Positions 38,936 to 54,167 of a stretch of DNA of 64,000 bases are shown one piece after another (positions within the stretch are counted from its first letter, which is position 1; the number at the start of each line of letters is the position of its first letter). Both the position numbers and the translations under genes were made by a program. The stretch lies in assembly GCF_031755915.1 (NCBI RefSeq), contig NC_083386.1:9548001-9612000 (forward strand). Direction: 5' to 3'. The notes beneath the pieces were generated by a model. It made no database searches, had not been told where the DNA came from, and was given only the letters and a program-made list of their open reading frames with translations. The DNA is from Ziziphus jujuba (lineage: Eukaryota > Streptophyta > Magnoliopsida > Rosales > Rhamnaceae).

Positions 38936-39947
38936 TCAAATTTCTTTTTTCTAAGATTATTTTTTAAAAAATATTAAAAAACAATTCATAAGAAATTAAA
39001 TAAAAAATATTGATAAAAAATAGAAACTTTTTTAAGATTAAGTTTTTTTTTTTAAACAAAAAAAAAGGAAAAGATAATGTATAGGGATTAAGGAATTAGA
39101 GAGAAAATTTAACCAAAAAAAGAAAAAGAAATGATGAAATAAAATAAAGAAATGCTTAAGTTGAAATTAAGGAGCCTGTGGAAAATGATTTTGTATAGGA
39201 TAGCATGGAAAATGAGTTGAATGAAGATGTAGATATTTAATTGGTATCCGATAAAAAATTAGATAAAAGTTAGATTATGGTAATAGCTAAAGTATGTATT
39301 AATTTAGGAATTATTAGGTACTTGTAGGTTTGTAATATATATGTTTTGAAACTAATCTATTATTGGAAACTTGAAAAACATGAATTTTCATAAATATATT
39401 ATAATCAATTACATGCTAATTCATGTTTACTGCACATACAAAATTAATATAAACTTATATATATTTTGACATTTAAAATATAGATTATTTTATTTATTTA
39501 GTAGCCTTATAACCGAGATAGTGAAAATTCATTACTATAAACTTATTATTATCAATTTAATTTTACAAATCATACCAGGAACAACAGATTATGGGTCAAA
39601 TGATACAATTAGAATTGTACAACTTAATTTTTACAAAGTCGACTAGATTAGATGCATTATGTGAGATATATATACTATGCACATTCATCCTTTTTTTGTG
39701 GGATTTGATTCCAATAGGGAATACATGTAGATCATGGTTAAAGATTCTGCAAAAATATGTTAGCTTAGGAGGGAAATTAAAGATAATTAAGTAGTAATAG
39801 TAATTGTAATTAATTAATATAGCAGGTGATATTTCTCGTGAAAAAGAGAGGGAATATATATAACATCGGGATTATACTTTTATTATAAATGTATTATACA
39901 TTTATTTATTTAGTTTAAAAGAGGTAATGATTAACGGTGAAAACCAA

Positions 39948-39951
<4 letters not shown>

Positions 39952-40001
<50 letters not shown>
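39952..40001 (+). repeat. (AG)n microsatellite, ~25 units
   Basis: Uninterrupted AG dinucleotides across about 50 bp in intergenic DNA, followed by GGAGG. Confidence 0.95.
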
Positions 40002-40004
<3 letters not shown>

Positions 40005-41399
40005 GTGCTGGAAGGAAGGAACAGACAATTCACGTGGAAAGATTCATATGATAATGGGTTGGTGTATTTGGTAAACCCAATCTCCATTCTTAGCCATCTT
40101 TCTCATTTTTATATGTCTTAGAGATCCTCTGGTAGATGGCCATATTCAAGGCTCTAACATGGTATCCTATGCACCATCCTCTCTCTCTTTCTCTCTCATC
40201 CCAAACACTCTTGTAGAGAGAGAAACCAATGCTGATACATATATATATATATATATATGCAGTTTTTTATATGGCTACCAAGAATTACTCGCAGATGATG
40301 GGGAGTGAATTCCACGCTCCAATAATGAAAGCAAAATTATTTGGGGTCTAAAGAATATTTTGCTCTTTCATAAACAAAATAGAGTTGGATTATATGTGAG
40401 AAAAGAAATAGGTGTTTTATACGAGGCATTAAAAAGTACAACTAATAAAGTTGGAAAAATTGGTTTGGTGAAAGCCCAAAAAAAAAAAAAAAAAAAAAAG
40501 GTACCAATTTTTGTAATATATTCATCACCTTGTCATATTTAATGAGTTTGGAAAAATGGTAATCATCAAGAAGTTGAAATTGTACTCTTTTAACAAATTA
40601 TTAGTGAAAATTTATCCCTATTCACCTAAATGTCGAACTGAATTCTAATAAAGTGCATTTTTCAAAATGAATGATTCCTAAGGGTAGATTTCAAGATTAT
40701 GATTATTGTACCTACATTTACTTGATCTATGATCTATCAACCTTTTTTTTCTTTTTCATTTTTTGAGTATTCCAAAATTATGTCATATCTTATATCGATA
40801 TGTACACATTAATTTCAAATTCTAAATTATTTGTTAAATACATGATGATATTATATTAGGTGTAAAAAATAATAAATGTATTTTACTCTGACAAAGAGTG
40901 AAAATTAAGATAATTGAAAAATGTTGTAGGGAAAAATGAAAACAAAAACAAGAATAGCTTTCACGTGTTTTTTGAATAAAACAAAAATGTATAATTAACA
41001 CATGAATAAGGTGTGTGGCAGTGTAAGATCAAGAGCGTGCTTTCCACGCACAGGACGGCGCGTGGATGTGTGATGGTAGCGGTTTTTGCCTCTAACGTGT
41101 GTTTTACGTTACTCACATGTCGATCCATTAAAAGTAAAAAAATGCCCAGAGAGAATCCGATCAATGCGACACCCCCAAGCTTTTATCCTCTGTATCCGTC
41201 TCAAAAAATCCAAACTGCTAGTCCACTGACACGTAGATAAAACAAGGGCATTTACGTCACATCAAAATAACTCATTGTCCTTTACTGCCACTACAAGACA
41301 CTTATCGGACTAAACTTTACCACTCTCACAGTGGAGTACTTACTCAACCACACAAATAAAAAGACCTTGTCTTACGGTAATGGCAATTTACTCTGTCAT

Positions 41400-41430
<31 letters not shown>

Positions 41431-42124
41431 TTTTTTAATTAAATTTCTATTTTTGTACGAGAAGAAATCAAAATTGAGTAAAAGTCAGAAATTATTATTT
41501 ACCAAATTAACAGCTCTTTTTTTTTTTTTGGTTTTTTTACAATTAAAATGAAAATATTTGGTGGATGAGTTATAATTTCCAAATTTCCTAAAGAGATAAA
41601 AAAGAAAGATAATTAAAACTAGTTAACACAAATAACCCAATATTCCTAATAATACATATAAACCTCCAAAAAAAAATCCTCAACCTCCTAAGGTGGTTTC
41701 TAAAGCTTATAATGAGCCAAAAAGTATTCCAAAAAACCAACCTCATAAAACAGCTCAGCTACATAGAAATAGAAAGTTTGAACAAAGTAAATAAATAAAT
41801 AAATAAAAAAGAAAAAAAGAATCCCTAAGACCCTAAGAGTCATGAAACCATCCAAAGGTCATTTTCCTAACAATAAGAAAGAATAAAGAACCCATCAACG
41901 ACCTCTCTCTCTGTCTCTCTCTTATTACCTTCAAACGCACGCCTTCTTACTCTTCAATCCATTTTTGCCCCCACACAATAAAGAAAATATATATATATAT
42001 ATATATATATCCCACAGCTCATTTTTCCTCCCACTATTTTTTTTAGTTGTTTTTCTTTTTTCCGATATTAGTTTCAACCTTGTAACTCTCTTGTATTATC
42101 TTATTGTTCTATATTCTATCTGCC

Positions 42125-42517
42125 ATGTCTACCGATCTTGAATTATGCCAAGAGTTGCCGAAAGTCAGTCTTCAATCTATAAGGGTCCGAACCCAAAAGG
42201 GTTCGGAATCCGCTGACACCAACGGAAGCGTAATTCCGAAGCAAGATTTTAAAGGTCAGGGGGACGACGGCCAGGATTCTGATCAGTGTCCGCGGACACC
42301 GACTTCTAAAGAACATAGGATTCCCGAATTGCTTACGTGTCCGCCGGCGCCGAGGAAGCCCAAGACGAGGGCGGTCCAATGCAAGAGGAAACTCACTGAG
42401 CTCAAATTCTTCGAGATCGTGAAACGCGATGAAGTGGAGTCGTTTTTCAGATCGAGCTTTGAGGTTTCTGGTATTAATGGTTCTTCGGCCAAAAGGTCTT
42501 GCTGCTCTTGTAAATGA
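42125..42517 (+). CDS. SIAMESE-RELATED cyclin-dependent kinase inhibitor (SMR family), single exon
   Basis: Plant-specific nuclear inhibitor of cyclin-dependent kinases that blocks mitosis and promotes endoreduplication or stress-linked arrest. 130 aa, intronless, as is usual for the family. Conserved blocks in order: N-terminal MSTDLELCQELPKVSLQSIR; RTPTSKEHRIPELLTCPPAP followed by RKPK (central motif shared by SIAMESE and SMRs, about residues 58-82); a basic KTRAVQCKRKL; and FFEIVKRDEVESFFRSSFE (about 97-115), which resembles the CDK-binding end of the ICK/KRP inhibitors. The C-terminus is basic and Cys-rich (AKRSCCSCK). The start is the first ATG, giving the standard family N-terminus. It is closer in layout to SIM/SMR1 than to the shorter SMRs, but I do not assign a member number. 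Confidence 0.93.
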   Translation: MSTDLELCQELPKVSLQSIRVRTQKGSESADTNGSVIPKQDFKGQGDDGQDSDQCPRTPTSKEHRIPELLTCPPAPRKPKTRAVQCKRKLTELKFFEIVKRDEVESFFRSSFEVSGINGSSAKRSCCSCK

Positions 42518-43406
42518 AATGAAACGGTGTCGTTTTCATCTCGAAAATCACACGGATTATTTAGTTCTTTCCTTTTTATTTTTATTTTTATTTTTATAAT
42601 ATATATATATATATTCTTCTTCTTCTTCTTCTTTTTGTTCCACTGTTATTTGATTTTTGAGTTTTCTATAAATATTTTTATAATGGTGATAATTTGTAAG
42701 GCATGAAAAACGTACCTGAATTATGTTGTTCATACAAGGTTGTATTATTAGTATTTACACAGCGCATTGAAAAGATTGGATTAATATTCCGTTTTCGATA
42801 TTTGTATAGCGATCCATTTGAGTTCTTATTTTCTCTTTTATTCTTCTTTTCAGACAAATTTTGGATCTGAATTATGAATCAAAGTTTATCAAGATTTGGA
42901 TCTTTATTTTCATTTTATGATATGGTTTAATTTCAAGTGCAATATTAATAATTCATTACATGTACTTTGATTTTGGTTTTCTCTTTTTTTTTTTGTGATT
43001 ATTCTTGATTTTTGTATGTAATAGTAGAAGGAAATTAAGAAAATGGGATGATTGAAAAAGAAAAAAGAAAAAAAAAAGAAAAAGAAAAAACGATACATAT
43101 ATTAAAAGAGAAGAAGGTAGATCAGGTTGGTTTGGTAATTGCTTGTTGTAAATAAAAATTAATAATAATAGTATTATAAATTAATTAGGAGAAGCATGAC
43201 TCTCGTGGTGTTTGATGGGGGATGTTGTTAATTAGTGGTGTTTTATTTTCATATTGGTTGTTGGTTAAGATGGTTGATCTGTCTTTTATTTGACATTTTC
43301 ACGTTGAGTGATTGACACGGCTTTTTGCATTGGGATGGATAATATTCCTTTTATTTTATTTTTTTAAATTTATGAATGTGTTTGAGAGAGAGAAAGAGAG
43401 TATTTG

Positions 43407-43408
<2 letters not shown>

Positions 43409-43446
<38 letters not shown>
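43409..43446 (+). repeat. (AG)n microsatellite, 19 units
   Basis: Uninterrupted AG run across 38 bp in intergenic DNA downstream of the SMR gene. Confidence 0.95.
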
Positions 43447-43453
<7 letters not shown>

Positions 43454-44536
43454 CTCTTTGATAATCCCAAAATTGATACAATGGTCTTAAACAAAGCGGA
43501 TACAATGTGATAGAATTTTGTCTATTTTTGACAATTAATTACAACTAAACATTGAGTTGACAACATCATACTAACATACAAAAATATAAAATACTATTTT
43601 ATTTATTTATTTTTATCGTTAGGATTAGTCGAATCTCACCTCACATAAAGAGGAAATGTAGATACATTACCTCTAAGCTATCTCTCTGTAATCCCTTAGC
43701 TCTTTGTTTGTTTGATAAGCACTTCGAAAATAATGAATAGGCATAGTCTCAATGATTCTTGAAAGTGATTATCGCTCACAATGGACACATTGATAGTTTT
43801 GTATGCTAGCTCCAATTAGTAGTAGAGGAAAGCTTAGCCTTATAGCACGTCCTACATGTGTCATGTTTTGAGCCTGCAATGCACCCTGCTTCATCTACCA
43901 TTCCTCATACTCTATCTTATCTTTATTCTTTCTCAATTTGTTAAAAAAACATATTTTTCTAAATAATAATAATAAAGTTTGAATATAAAATATTTTTATG
44001 TATTTTCTCAACTTTATATATTATTTTTTATATATATATATATTTTTTTGTATTTTTTATCCTGATCAAATGATGGAAACAAAAATTATTAACTCTAAAT
44101 TAATTGTAACCTTATACCACAACCAAAAAGAAAAAAAAAAAATCTTAGGCCCCCTTTAAATTCTGTCAAATGGGGTGGAAATGTAAGATTATATACATAT
44201 ATATATATATTTTTTTTTTTTTGGAGAAAGGAGTTTGGGTAAATTTTTGTAGATCGAAGATTTGGGGCCATGAGAAATTTCTTTAGGCAACCAAAAGAAA
44301 TAAATGAATAAATAAATTATAGCTCCATAGCTATCACTCGTTAAGCACAAGCTCTCCCTTATGATTTAATCTTATCCATAATAGGGAACACCTCATGAGC
44401 ATCATATATATCCAACGCCCAACAACAACAATCTCGATCATGACGAATACCATCTATCATAGTAGATTCACTCATTAAGCACTTGTGCTATTTTTGCCAG
44501 CTTGTATGGAGGTTTTTCTTACAAAAAAAAAAAAAA

Positions 44537-44568
<32 letters not shown>

Positions 44569-47500
44569 AAATATTTTTTTCTTAAATTTTCATTATTATT
44601 ATTATTATTATTATTTTTACAAGGAAATACAGTACACGAGCTTGTGTGGTGTGGACCCTATAACTAATATGCTCTCGAGCCTGTGAGGAATTTAATTCTC
44701 AACATTATTTATGAATGTAAGAGGGAAATAATTTGTGTGAATAATAAATCTTATATTAGTATATATTCTTTGTGTGAATAGTTTATATAAATATATATTA
44801 GTACATATTCTTTGTTTTTTTGCAATATATATTCGTACAAATTCCACGCGTCACTTGTCGAGTTTGGCACATATATGGCTCCTTAACATGGTACTAAAGC
44901 TTTGAGGTAACTTTTAAAGTTACCAATTAAATTGGTTTTCCTTAAGTTTGCAAATTTACTAGCTAATTAATAATCCAAGTCAATTTTTTCACCCACAACT
45001 GATTTCTTCAATTGTTTATTGGATTATCTAATCTAGCTCCTTCTTGGGCTGGTTGTTGGCATTAAATGCATTTCCTTTTTAAGAATAACCATCAGCCGAA
45101 ATGGTATAAAAAATTCCATGTCTATTCCTCAACATATAAAAAAAAATCCAATATTAATTTACCAATTAATCATCATGGTTCTAAGCGGTGCTCAAAATTT
45201 ATGCTCTTTGGAAAGAACGCACATTTGATTAATTTATACTAAAATTAACAACATTCTAGTAATCTGTACGATTGATCAATTTCCCAAAAGAGAAAAAATG
45301 CACCAATGCATACTATATATACAGCATAGTGGTTTTTGTATAGTTTTCCGTCAATTATATATATATATATATATACACACATATAAACTCTCTTTTAAGG
45401 CAATCAAATAAATAAATTAATTAATTAAAAATACAGTAAAAAAATAATTTAATTAATTGAAAAAGGTTTTCACAACACCCCAGCCCAAACCCCAAAAAGA
45501 AAAAAAAAAAAAAAAGGAATTAATTAACTATAGAGGTGACAATAGAAGCAACAAGATCTTGATGATAAAATATCCGGGCCAGAGATCATTGAAGAAGAAG
45601 CTCCCATGTGCCGATAATGCCTTAAAAAATTAATTACCATCGATATCCAAATCACAATTTCATACATATCTGCATGCATATACATCTAGATATCCAACAC
45701 ACACACACACATATATATATATATATGATATATATAAATATTATATATGTGAATATAAATGTGTAGATCCTGATCACAATTTAATATGAATATCTCAGCC
45801 AAATATAGACAAAGGAAAAGCACCAAGAAAGACGGAGTTTCATGCATATATTATAATGGGGAAAACTGAGTGGTTGGCTTGAGTTTTACGTGTCTTAAAG
45901 CTAAATGAAAAGGTGCCTAGAATTCTCAGCCAAAAAAAAAAGGAAAAAAAGAAAGAAAAAAAAAGAAAAAAAGAGAAAAGGTGCTTAGAATTCCTAATAT
46001 TAAAATAAGACAGCGAGTCTGAGTCTGAGTCAGAGTCTTTGATGGGCAGGAATAATAATGAAATGTCTATTAATTATAACACTCACAAAGTGCTTTATTA
46101 GGAGTGAAGATCAAGCTTAAACTATAAGTCAGTCTATACTCTCTGTTTTCGTATCTTAATTTTGACGGAATAAAGAGCTTCCTACTTTTTCTTAGGGAAT
46201 ATATTATGTACTACTTACAATTACATCTTCAAAGGTGGTAGAAGTAGAATCAAAGCATATATTATATATAATTATATTATGTTGAGACTAAGAGAAAAAG
46301 AGAGTGTGCTACTTTTACGTTATGTTGTGTACTTTCTAAAGTGTTGGAGACAAGATCTATCTAGTAACTTAGGTTTAGGATGCGTCACTGTCAAGGATGC
46401 TCAGAAACAAAGTAGATAGTTGTAGAAAGCTGCAAGAGCAAAAACCCGAGAATCCAACACTAACCCACATTATCCGATAAAATATATATATATATATATA
46501 ATACATTAAAATTTGATCTTTTAAATTTGGCTTAAATTTGAATTTTTGGTGTTTATTATATATCTATTGAAGTGAATAGCTTTAATAGATCATTCTTCTG
46601 TGTTCAATATGTCTCATACTCGTAATTTTTGGAGATAGAATTTAATGTGCCAATTCAATATATAATATTGTTGTACTACATTCATATTATTCTTAATTAT
46701 GCAAAAGGGCAAAATATACACTTGTTCAAATTATTCAAAGAACTTATGTTCTCTATCATTTTTTTTTTTAAAAATTGGATCTATATTAATTTTATACGAA
46801 TTATTTTGTTTATAGTTTATAGTGATCTTTAATTTAATTGTATTTTCCATGAATTAATAAAATACATAAAATATTATTTTTCGGTTGTTGTTGTTGTTTT
46901 TTTCTTTTTCCTAATCTACATATCAAAATCATTATTTTTTCAAGGCAACAATTTCAAGTTTAAATCATCCTATTCCAACACCAAAAATACAATTATGATC
47001 CTATGAGAATATTCTATATTTAAAAATCAATATATGGTACAAATCAATCATAATAAATTGATTATTTATATTTGATCATGATTTTTTTAAGTAATAAACT
47101 TATAATATATTCACCGATAATTATTGGCCATACATATATATATATATATATACACATATCTTTGACCGATTTTTAATGTATTTATAAAAAATGTTTAATA
47201 ATAACATTATAAATCATTGCTATTGGTATTTACAATTACTCCCAATGTAATGATTAGCAACCATGAAAGTGTATATATATGCTCCAAGAGCTAAAGCATT
47301 ACCAGTGTACTAGTAATTTAGCTAGGTAGCTTCATTAAACAAAAAGGTAGGGTCGTCGACCGTCCAAAAAACGTGATCTTAAAGCTGTTACAAATTTATA
47401 AATTGCAAATGTATATATAAGTTTAATATTAATTAATTTCCATAAAAATACAGCTCTAGTTATCTTATCCTCCGCACCGTCCTGTCCTGAATTCTTAATG

Positions 47501-48643
47501 CTTTTCATTATTGCCGAAAGAAAAGAAAAAAATGCCCAGATAACACAAGGAAAGAGAGAGACCAAAGGACAAGAAAATCAAACAGAAAAAAATTTATATA
47601 TATATATATATATTTATATATATAGAACCAAACATGGAAAAATAATAATAACAATGATAATAAAAGTGACTACTGAAAAGGGGTTTCACAAAACCTACCA
47701 TATTGTACTTTTGGGCTGATAGCTTTTTGCCTTGTGATGCTTGCTTCTGCGATTGGACGTAAATATGTTTGTTACTCAAAACACCAAAACTGTAAAATAT
47801 GTCCTACCAGGAATCTAAATTTCTTGGGAATTGGAGTAGTTGTAGACTTTGTACTACTTCTTATCTAATATCTACGTTGTATTTTTATATAAATAACATT
47901 AGGACTTCATGGGATTTGTAGCTAGTTTGGAAAGTGGCACTGAATTTCATGCAATTTTGGAATATGGAATAAGAGTGTTCTATCTTCTATGTCTTTAATA
48001 CAATTTTTACTACTAGTATGACAAATTCTACTACCAATATGACATTTGTAATAGAAGGAATGTGAGTTTTTTTTTTTTTTTAATTATTATTATTATTATT
48101 ATTAATAGAAGGAATGTGAGTTTTATTATTATTATTATTATATATTTAAGTTTTTTTTATCATACGACATTCGTACGGATTTTTACAAGTTGTTTCTTAA
48201 TTTAGATTCATCCGGGAAAAAGAAAAAGTTGTTTCTTAATTTAGAGTTAACTTTATTTAGGTGTGCATAATGACATTATAGAGCTCCAGATCTTGTAGCA
48301 AAAGTAGCTTTTGGAGATGTTAGATCTTTGAAATGTCTAGATGAAGTAGACTAATTTATATTCACAAAAAAAAAAAAAAAAGAGGAAGAATTCATTAGGC
48401 ATTTTAGATGGATATTGTAGAGATTGTTAGACCATCGTAAACCATTTGAATAGAGTCGATCAACCGAATCTTACTAGTTTTAAAAAATCTTAATCATCTA
48501 CCTCGTTTTTAGTTTTAAAAACTTTCAAACCTTGATTTAAAATTAGCATTGATCATTTACGCAAGATTTTTTTTTTTTGAAACTGGAAATAAAGTAATTT
48601 GAATTTGGATTATTATTTAAGAAAATAATAACTTTGTTTTTAA

Positions 48644-49079
48644 GAGTATCTCTAATGACTGGTCATTGAAGTTTATGTGGTAAGGAATTTAAAAAGTATT
48701 GATGCTTACATGATATAATATCCTTTAATAAATAATATCTATTTAAAATTGTTTTCTAATAGATCATATTTAAAATTTTAAATGAAACAAGTTTATGTTA
48801 AAAGAGGAAATAAAGGAAAGAAAAGAGCAAAGATCGTGGATTGATGAGGAGAGAGGAGAAGGAAGATGTTGAATTTATAACTTACACGATCTAACAGATC
48901 TTTCACAGATAAAAAAGTTTGTTAAACAATTTCTATATTTTTTAATGTCACATTAGCTTGACAGGGTCTTTTATAATACTATTAGGGATGATTTTTTTAA
49001 AAAATTATTAGTTAGTCTTTTGTGTTCAAATTTTTTTTTTTAATGAATAAATTTAATAAACAAATCATTAGAGATGCTC
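48644..49079. mobile_element. PIF/Harbinger (Tourist-like) MITE, 436 bp, TAA target duplication
   Basis: The left end starts GAGTATCTCTAATGACTGG; the right end in reverse complement starts GAGCATCTCTAATGATTTG. That is 14 of the first 15 bases identical. The element is flanked by TAA at 48641-48643 and TAA at 49080-49082, the 3-bp duplication typical of PIF/Harbinger transposons. The interior is AT-rich and non-coding, so it would depend on a transposase elsewhere. The GAGCATCTCTAATG-type end is common in plant MITEs. Confidence 0.8.
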
Positions 49080-49268
49080 TAAGCTATTCATGTACCTAGG
49101 AGTATAAACTGATTTTTTAAAAACATATATTATACAATTGAAATAAGCCAGGACATATATCTACTTTAGGAATGTGATAATTTTATTTTAAACCAAAAAA
49201 AAAAAAATTAAGTTTATTCTATTGAATATTTTACCATGCTTAATTAATATCATTATTATTATTATTAT

Positions 49269-49384
49269 TTGCTAAACCATTGGTTATAATTAAGAGTTAT
49301 ATATATTGGTTATAGTTAAGAGTGAGATATATATAACTATTTGCTAGACCATTGGTTATAATTAAGAGTGGGATATATATAACC
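49269..49384 (+). repeat. Short tandem duplication
   Basis: CCATTGGTTATAATTAAGAG occurs at about 49276 and again at about 49349, each followed by an AT-rich ATATATA stretch. A partial copy (TTGGTTATAGTTAAGAGTG) lies between them. Confidence 0.8.
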
Positions 49385-50610
49385 TTGCGTTTTTCTTTGA
49401 TCATTTGCAACAACGTTGCAATTATTTGCCAAAATAATGGCCTTTGCGAAATTTAAGCTACTTTTCTTGCTCATTATTATGATGATTAAATATTGTACAT
49501 AGATATTCCTATGAAGAATGTTCAAATGTCTCTTTCAAACACATGATATGCCAACTCACATTGGGAAAAGCCATTAATGGACAGGCATTAATCATGCATA
49601 TGTTGCGACTCACTCCATCCAAACAAGGTCTTAATCCAAACAAATAAGAATTAATGGGTGAGTGAGTGAGAGGCCGTGAATGGCTGTCTTTTTTTTTGGT
49701 GGCCACCAACACATTTTGGTTTAGAGGTCAAATCATCCATTATTTCTGTTTCTTTGCGTCTACTTTTAATTATTACTAAAATGCAGACAACTTATTTGCT
49801 TAAAAATCTAACTAGTTAGCTTCTTTTATAAAATTATTAAAGAATTTAATTATTTTATTTTTAAATGATGAGAGTATGAAAAAAATTATTGACTTAATTT
49901 TATAAATTTTTAATTTTTTTAAAATTTTTTTTGTTAATCAAATCTAGTGTCTTTTTCTCTCAAGAATTTGCCTCATAAACTAGGAAAAAAGTTTTTCTTC
50001 TTTATATGTTTTTATTAATTTGTAATGTATATTCAAGTTTATTACTAGTAATATGAGTTGTATATACTTAGTTTCATCAAATCCATCTAACCAACAAGAA
50101 ACCAAAAGTTTAGAAGACAAATTTTTTTCAGAGGGCAGAACAAAGTGAGAAATATGATTGCTGTATATAGTTGATTGCTATATATATATATATATATATA
50201 CATAGATGAAATGACAGCAGCTAGTTAGGCTTTTGACGCAAGTGCAAAAGTTATGGACAGACCTAGTGAGGAATAAAAAGTGTTTAGTAGACTTTGAAAA
50301 TTTCTTGAAAACGTCAAAAAAGTTGATTAATTTGTCGATCAACTCTGACTCAATTCTAGATTTCTTAATACTTTCAATCATGGTGGTGTATACCTTGTGG
50401 ACCTCATGTCCTTGTGTCAAGACATTAAACAAGAAATATAGCATAGATTTTGTTATTTTTATTTTTTTTGTGCTTCAAAAGTAGCATGGCGCTCAATTCA
50501 GGCCTTATTTTGCTATCGCTAGCTAGCATGATATATAAGTGTTGAATAAATAAAAAGAAGGGAAAGAAGAAGAAGAAGATGTGTATCAGGGAATGAAGTG
50601 ATTGAATAGA

Positions 50611-50730
50611 ATGGTTCACCTCCAAGCCCACATTTAAACAATGGGCTGAATTCAGTCCAATCCAATAAATATTATGGTTCACATACAAGCCCACATTTAA
50701 ACAATGGGCTAAACTGAACCGAATCCAGTA
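50611..50730 (+). repeat. Two-copy 63-bp tandem repeat
   Basis: Copies start at 50611 and 50674 with ATGGTTCAC and share AAGCCCACATTTAAACAATG; their second halves have diverged. Confidence 0.85.
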
Positions 50731-51629
50731 GCCTTTGAACCATTATCTTATCTTCTCAACGGATCTTGTCCCGCCTAAGATCTTGAACAAGTAGCTGATA
50801 GTTTTAACAATTGGGAAGTCCAAACAAACTCCACAGATAATGATTTATTTTATTATTTTTATTATTTATTATTTATTATTTATTATTTTTTTGTTTTCTA
50901 AACTCCACACAAAGAACCCTCATATAAAGTTAGCAAAATTTTCCATTCAATTTCTCTTGTTTTGAAATTCAAAATCCAAAATTCTATTTTGATCTCATCT
51001 TCTTCTTTTCGCTAGAAAGTAACTCCAACGACTTGTTGGAGGACAGTCCATTGACACAATCATATATATATATATATATGAATACAATTTAAATAAGAAA
51101 AAAGCATCTAATAAAATCTGTTTGAGACTGATCACATATAATTTTTATTAATGGTTGAGGAAGTTTTATTTTAATGTTTATATGCAAAAAATGCTGAGGA
51201 AATGCTCCTTACTATATCAAAATTTTACATAATATATATGCAGTTCTATTATGCTGGATGTCTTCGTTAATAAGCATTAGACGTCCACCATAAGATGGCA
51301 ACGCATATATATTAATTTTGAAGCGGTGAGATTTTGTGTATTTGTTCTAGAGGAGGCAAAAGAAAAAAGAAAAAATAATAAAATAATAATAAAATAGTAT
51401 TTTTTTCAGGACACATGCCTTTAATGCATTTCATGTCCTTTTTTATGGCCGAGATGACACATCACAGCTTGTCAACTTATCACCTTGTACACACGGCCAT
51501 TACCAAAAATGATACCACGTATATACGTATATTCTTTTGTATATACACAAATAATATCCACATTTTGCAGCTTGTAGCTTTGTCTTCCTAATCAAAAGGC
51601 AACAGAGCAGTTGGTGAAAAGAGAAAGAT

Positions 51630-53289
<1,660 letters not shown>

Positions 53290-53534
53290 TGAAACAATTA
53301 CTGATCATGATGATGATCTACTTGAAATTTGTATTAATCATGTATATCTGTATTCGTTTCCATATGCAAGTGACCTAATTAATGTATTAATGTACATCAG
53401 AAATCAGAAATTTACAGTCTTTAGTGTGGCTTTGCATCTTGGAATTCTACTTTTGTAGCTCATTCTCTTGCTCTATTGTACTTCAATTGAAGAGGGGCTG
53501 ACTGATCAAAGTTTATTGGGATAATGATGTACCT

Positions 53535-53536
<2 letters not shown>

Positions 53537-53572
<36 letters not shown>
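53537..53572 (+). repeat. T36 homopolymer
   Basis: 36 consecutive T about 250 bp downstream of the hemoglobin stop codon. Confidence 0.9.
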
Positions 53573-54167
53573 CTCTTGAATGTACAATTCTCTTTTTCCT
53601 TAAAAAACAAAAAGTATGAAAATTAAAAGCAATTACTACAAATTAAGATTATACATGAAAGTTATTAGGCACAAAATTCCCGATCCATTAATGTCAGTGA
53701 ATAGCAGAAAATTTCATCTACTTTTTCCGAACTTTGACGAAAGTATAACTAGACTAGCACTTCATTTTGGAAAAATCATCACTTAGCATACCTTAATACA
53801 TATATAATTATATGTGTGTGTGTGTGTGTGTTGACTAAGTTGACTTTTGAAAAGTATATATTTTCATTAAAATAATTATTAAATTATTAAACTATTATAT
53901 ATTCATATATTACTTTACATGATATATTCATATATAAGCTTGCTTCATTAGTAAAACCATTCAAAATATATGTCTAGGCTCAGAATTCTTCTCATGTAAG
54001 GAGTTGTACATGTAAGCATAACGTCGCAATTTATGGAATAAAAAATTTGGCTTTCTGCCATCAAGATATAAACATGATTTTCATTACCTGGGAATATAAT
54101 TCTCAACTTATTTTAAAAAATATTGATATTACAAATACCAAGGGACTAAAGGGGAAAAAAAGAAGTA

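Larger units (their letters stand above)
33033..42124. other. AT-rich intergenic region upstream of the SMR gene
   Basis: About 9 kb without a recognisable gene. It holds trinucleotide tracts (AAT at 34897-34929, ATT at 35413-35442 and 35883-35901), (TA)n tracts, an A37 run (38057-38093), a long (GA)n (39952-40001), a MITE-like block (36774-37125) and a hAT-like terminus (38778). From about 40960 to 41360 base composition rises; this part holds ACGTCA (41252), ACACGTAG and a cluster of GCGTG/CGCGTG motifs (41035-41065), and probably belongs to the SMR promoter. A (CT)n-rich stretch at 41903-41922 may mark its transcription start. Confidence 0.6.
42518..51629. other. AT-rich intergenic region between SMR and the hemoglobin gene
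   Basis: About 9 kb with no gene that I recognise. The first few hundred bases should be the SMR 3' UTR. Contents: (TA)n tracts, (AG)n at 43409-43446, AAT/ATT runs (44562-44580, 44592-44611), short tandem duplications (49269-49384, 50611-50730) and a Harbinger-type MITE (48644-49079). A lone minus-strand frame at 50229-50444 (begins MLYFLFNVLTQGHEV) has no recognisable family. Confidence 0.6.

Noticed and set aside
39591..39794. 67-codon plus-strand ORF near the hAT-like fragment
   Set aside because: No motif of a transposase or any other family could be made out.
40270..40350. Short ORF starting MATKNYSQMMGSEFHA
   Set aside because: Only 26 codons, with no splice donor in frame and no recognised peptide family.
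41140..41180. GATCAATGCGACACCC resembling the complement of miR393
   Set aside because: The match breaks after about 11 bases and there is no pairing arm for a hairpin.
47335..47565. Minus-strand ORF ending FVTALRSRFLDGRRPYLFV
   Set aside because: Isolated AT-rich frame without domain or splice partners.
50229..50444. Minus-strand ORF beginning MLYFLFNVLTQGHEV
   Set aside because: No recognisable family, no flanking exon that joins it, and its length is within chance for the region; mentioned only in the intergenic entry.
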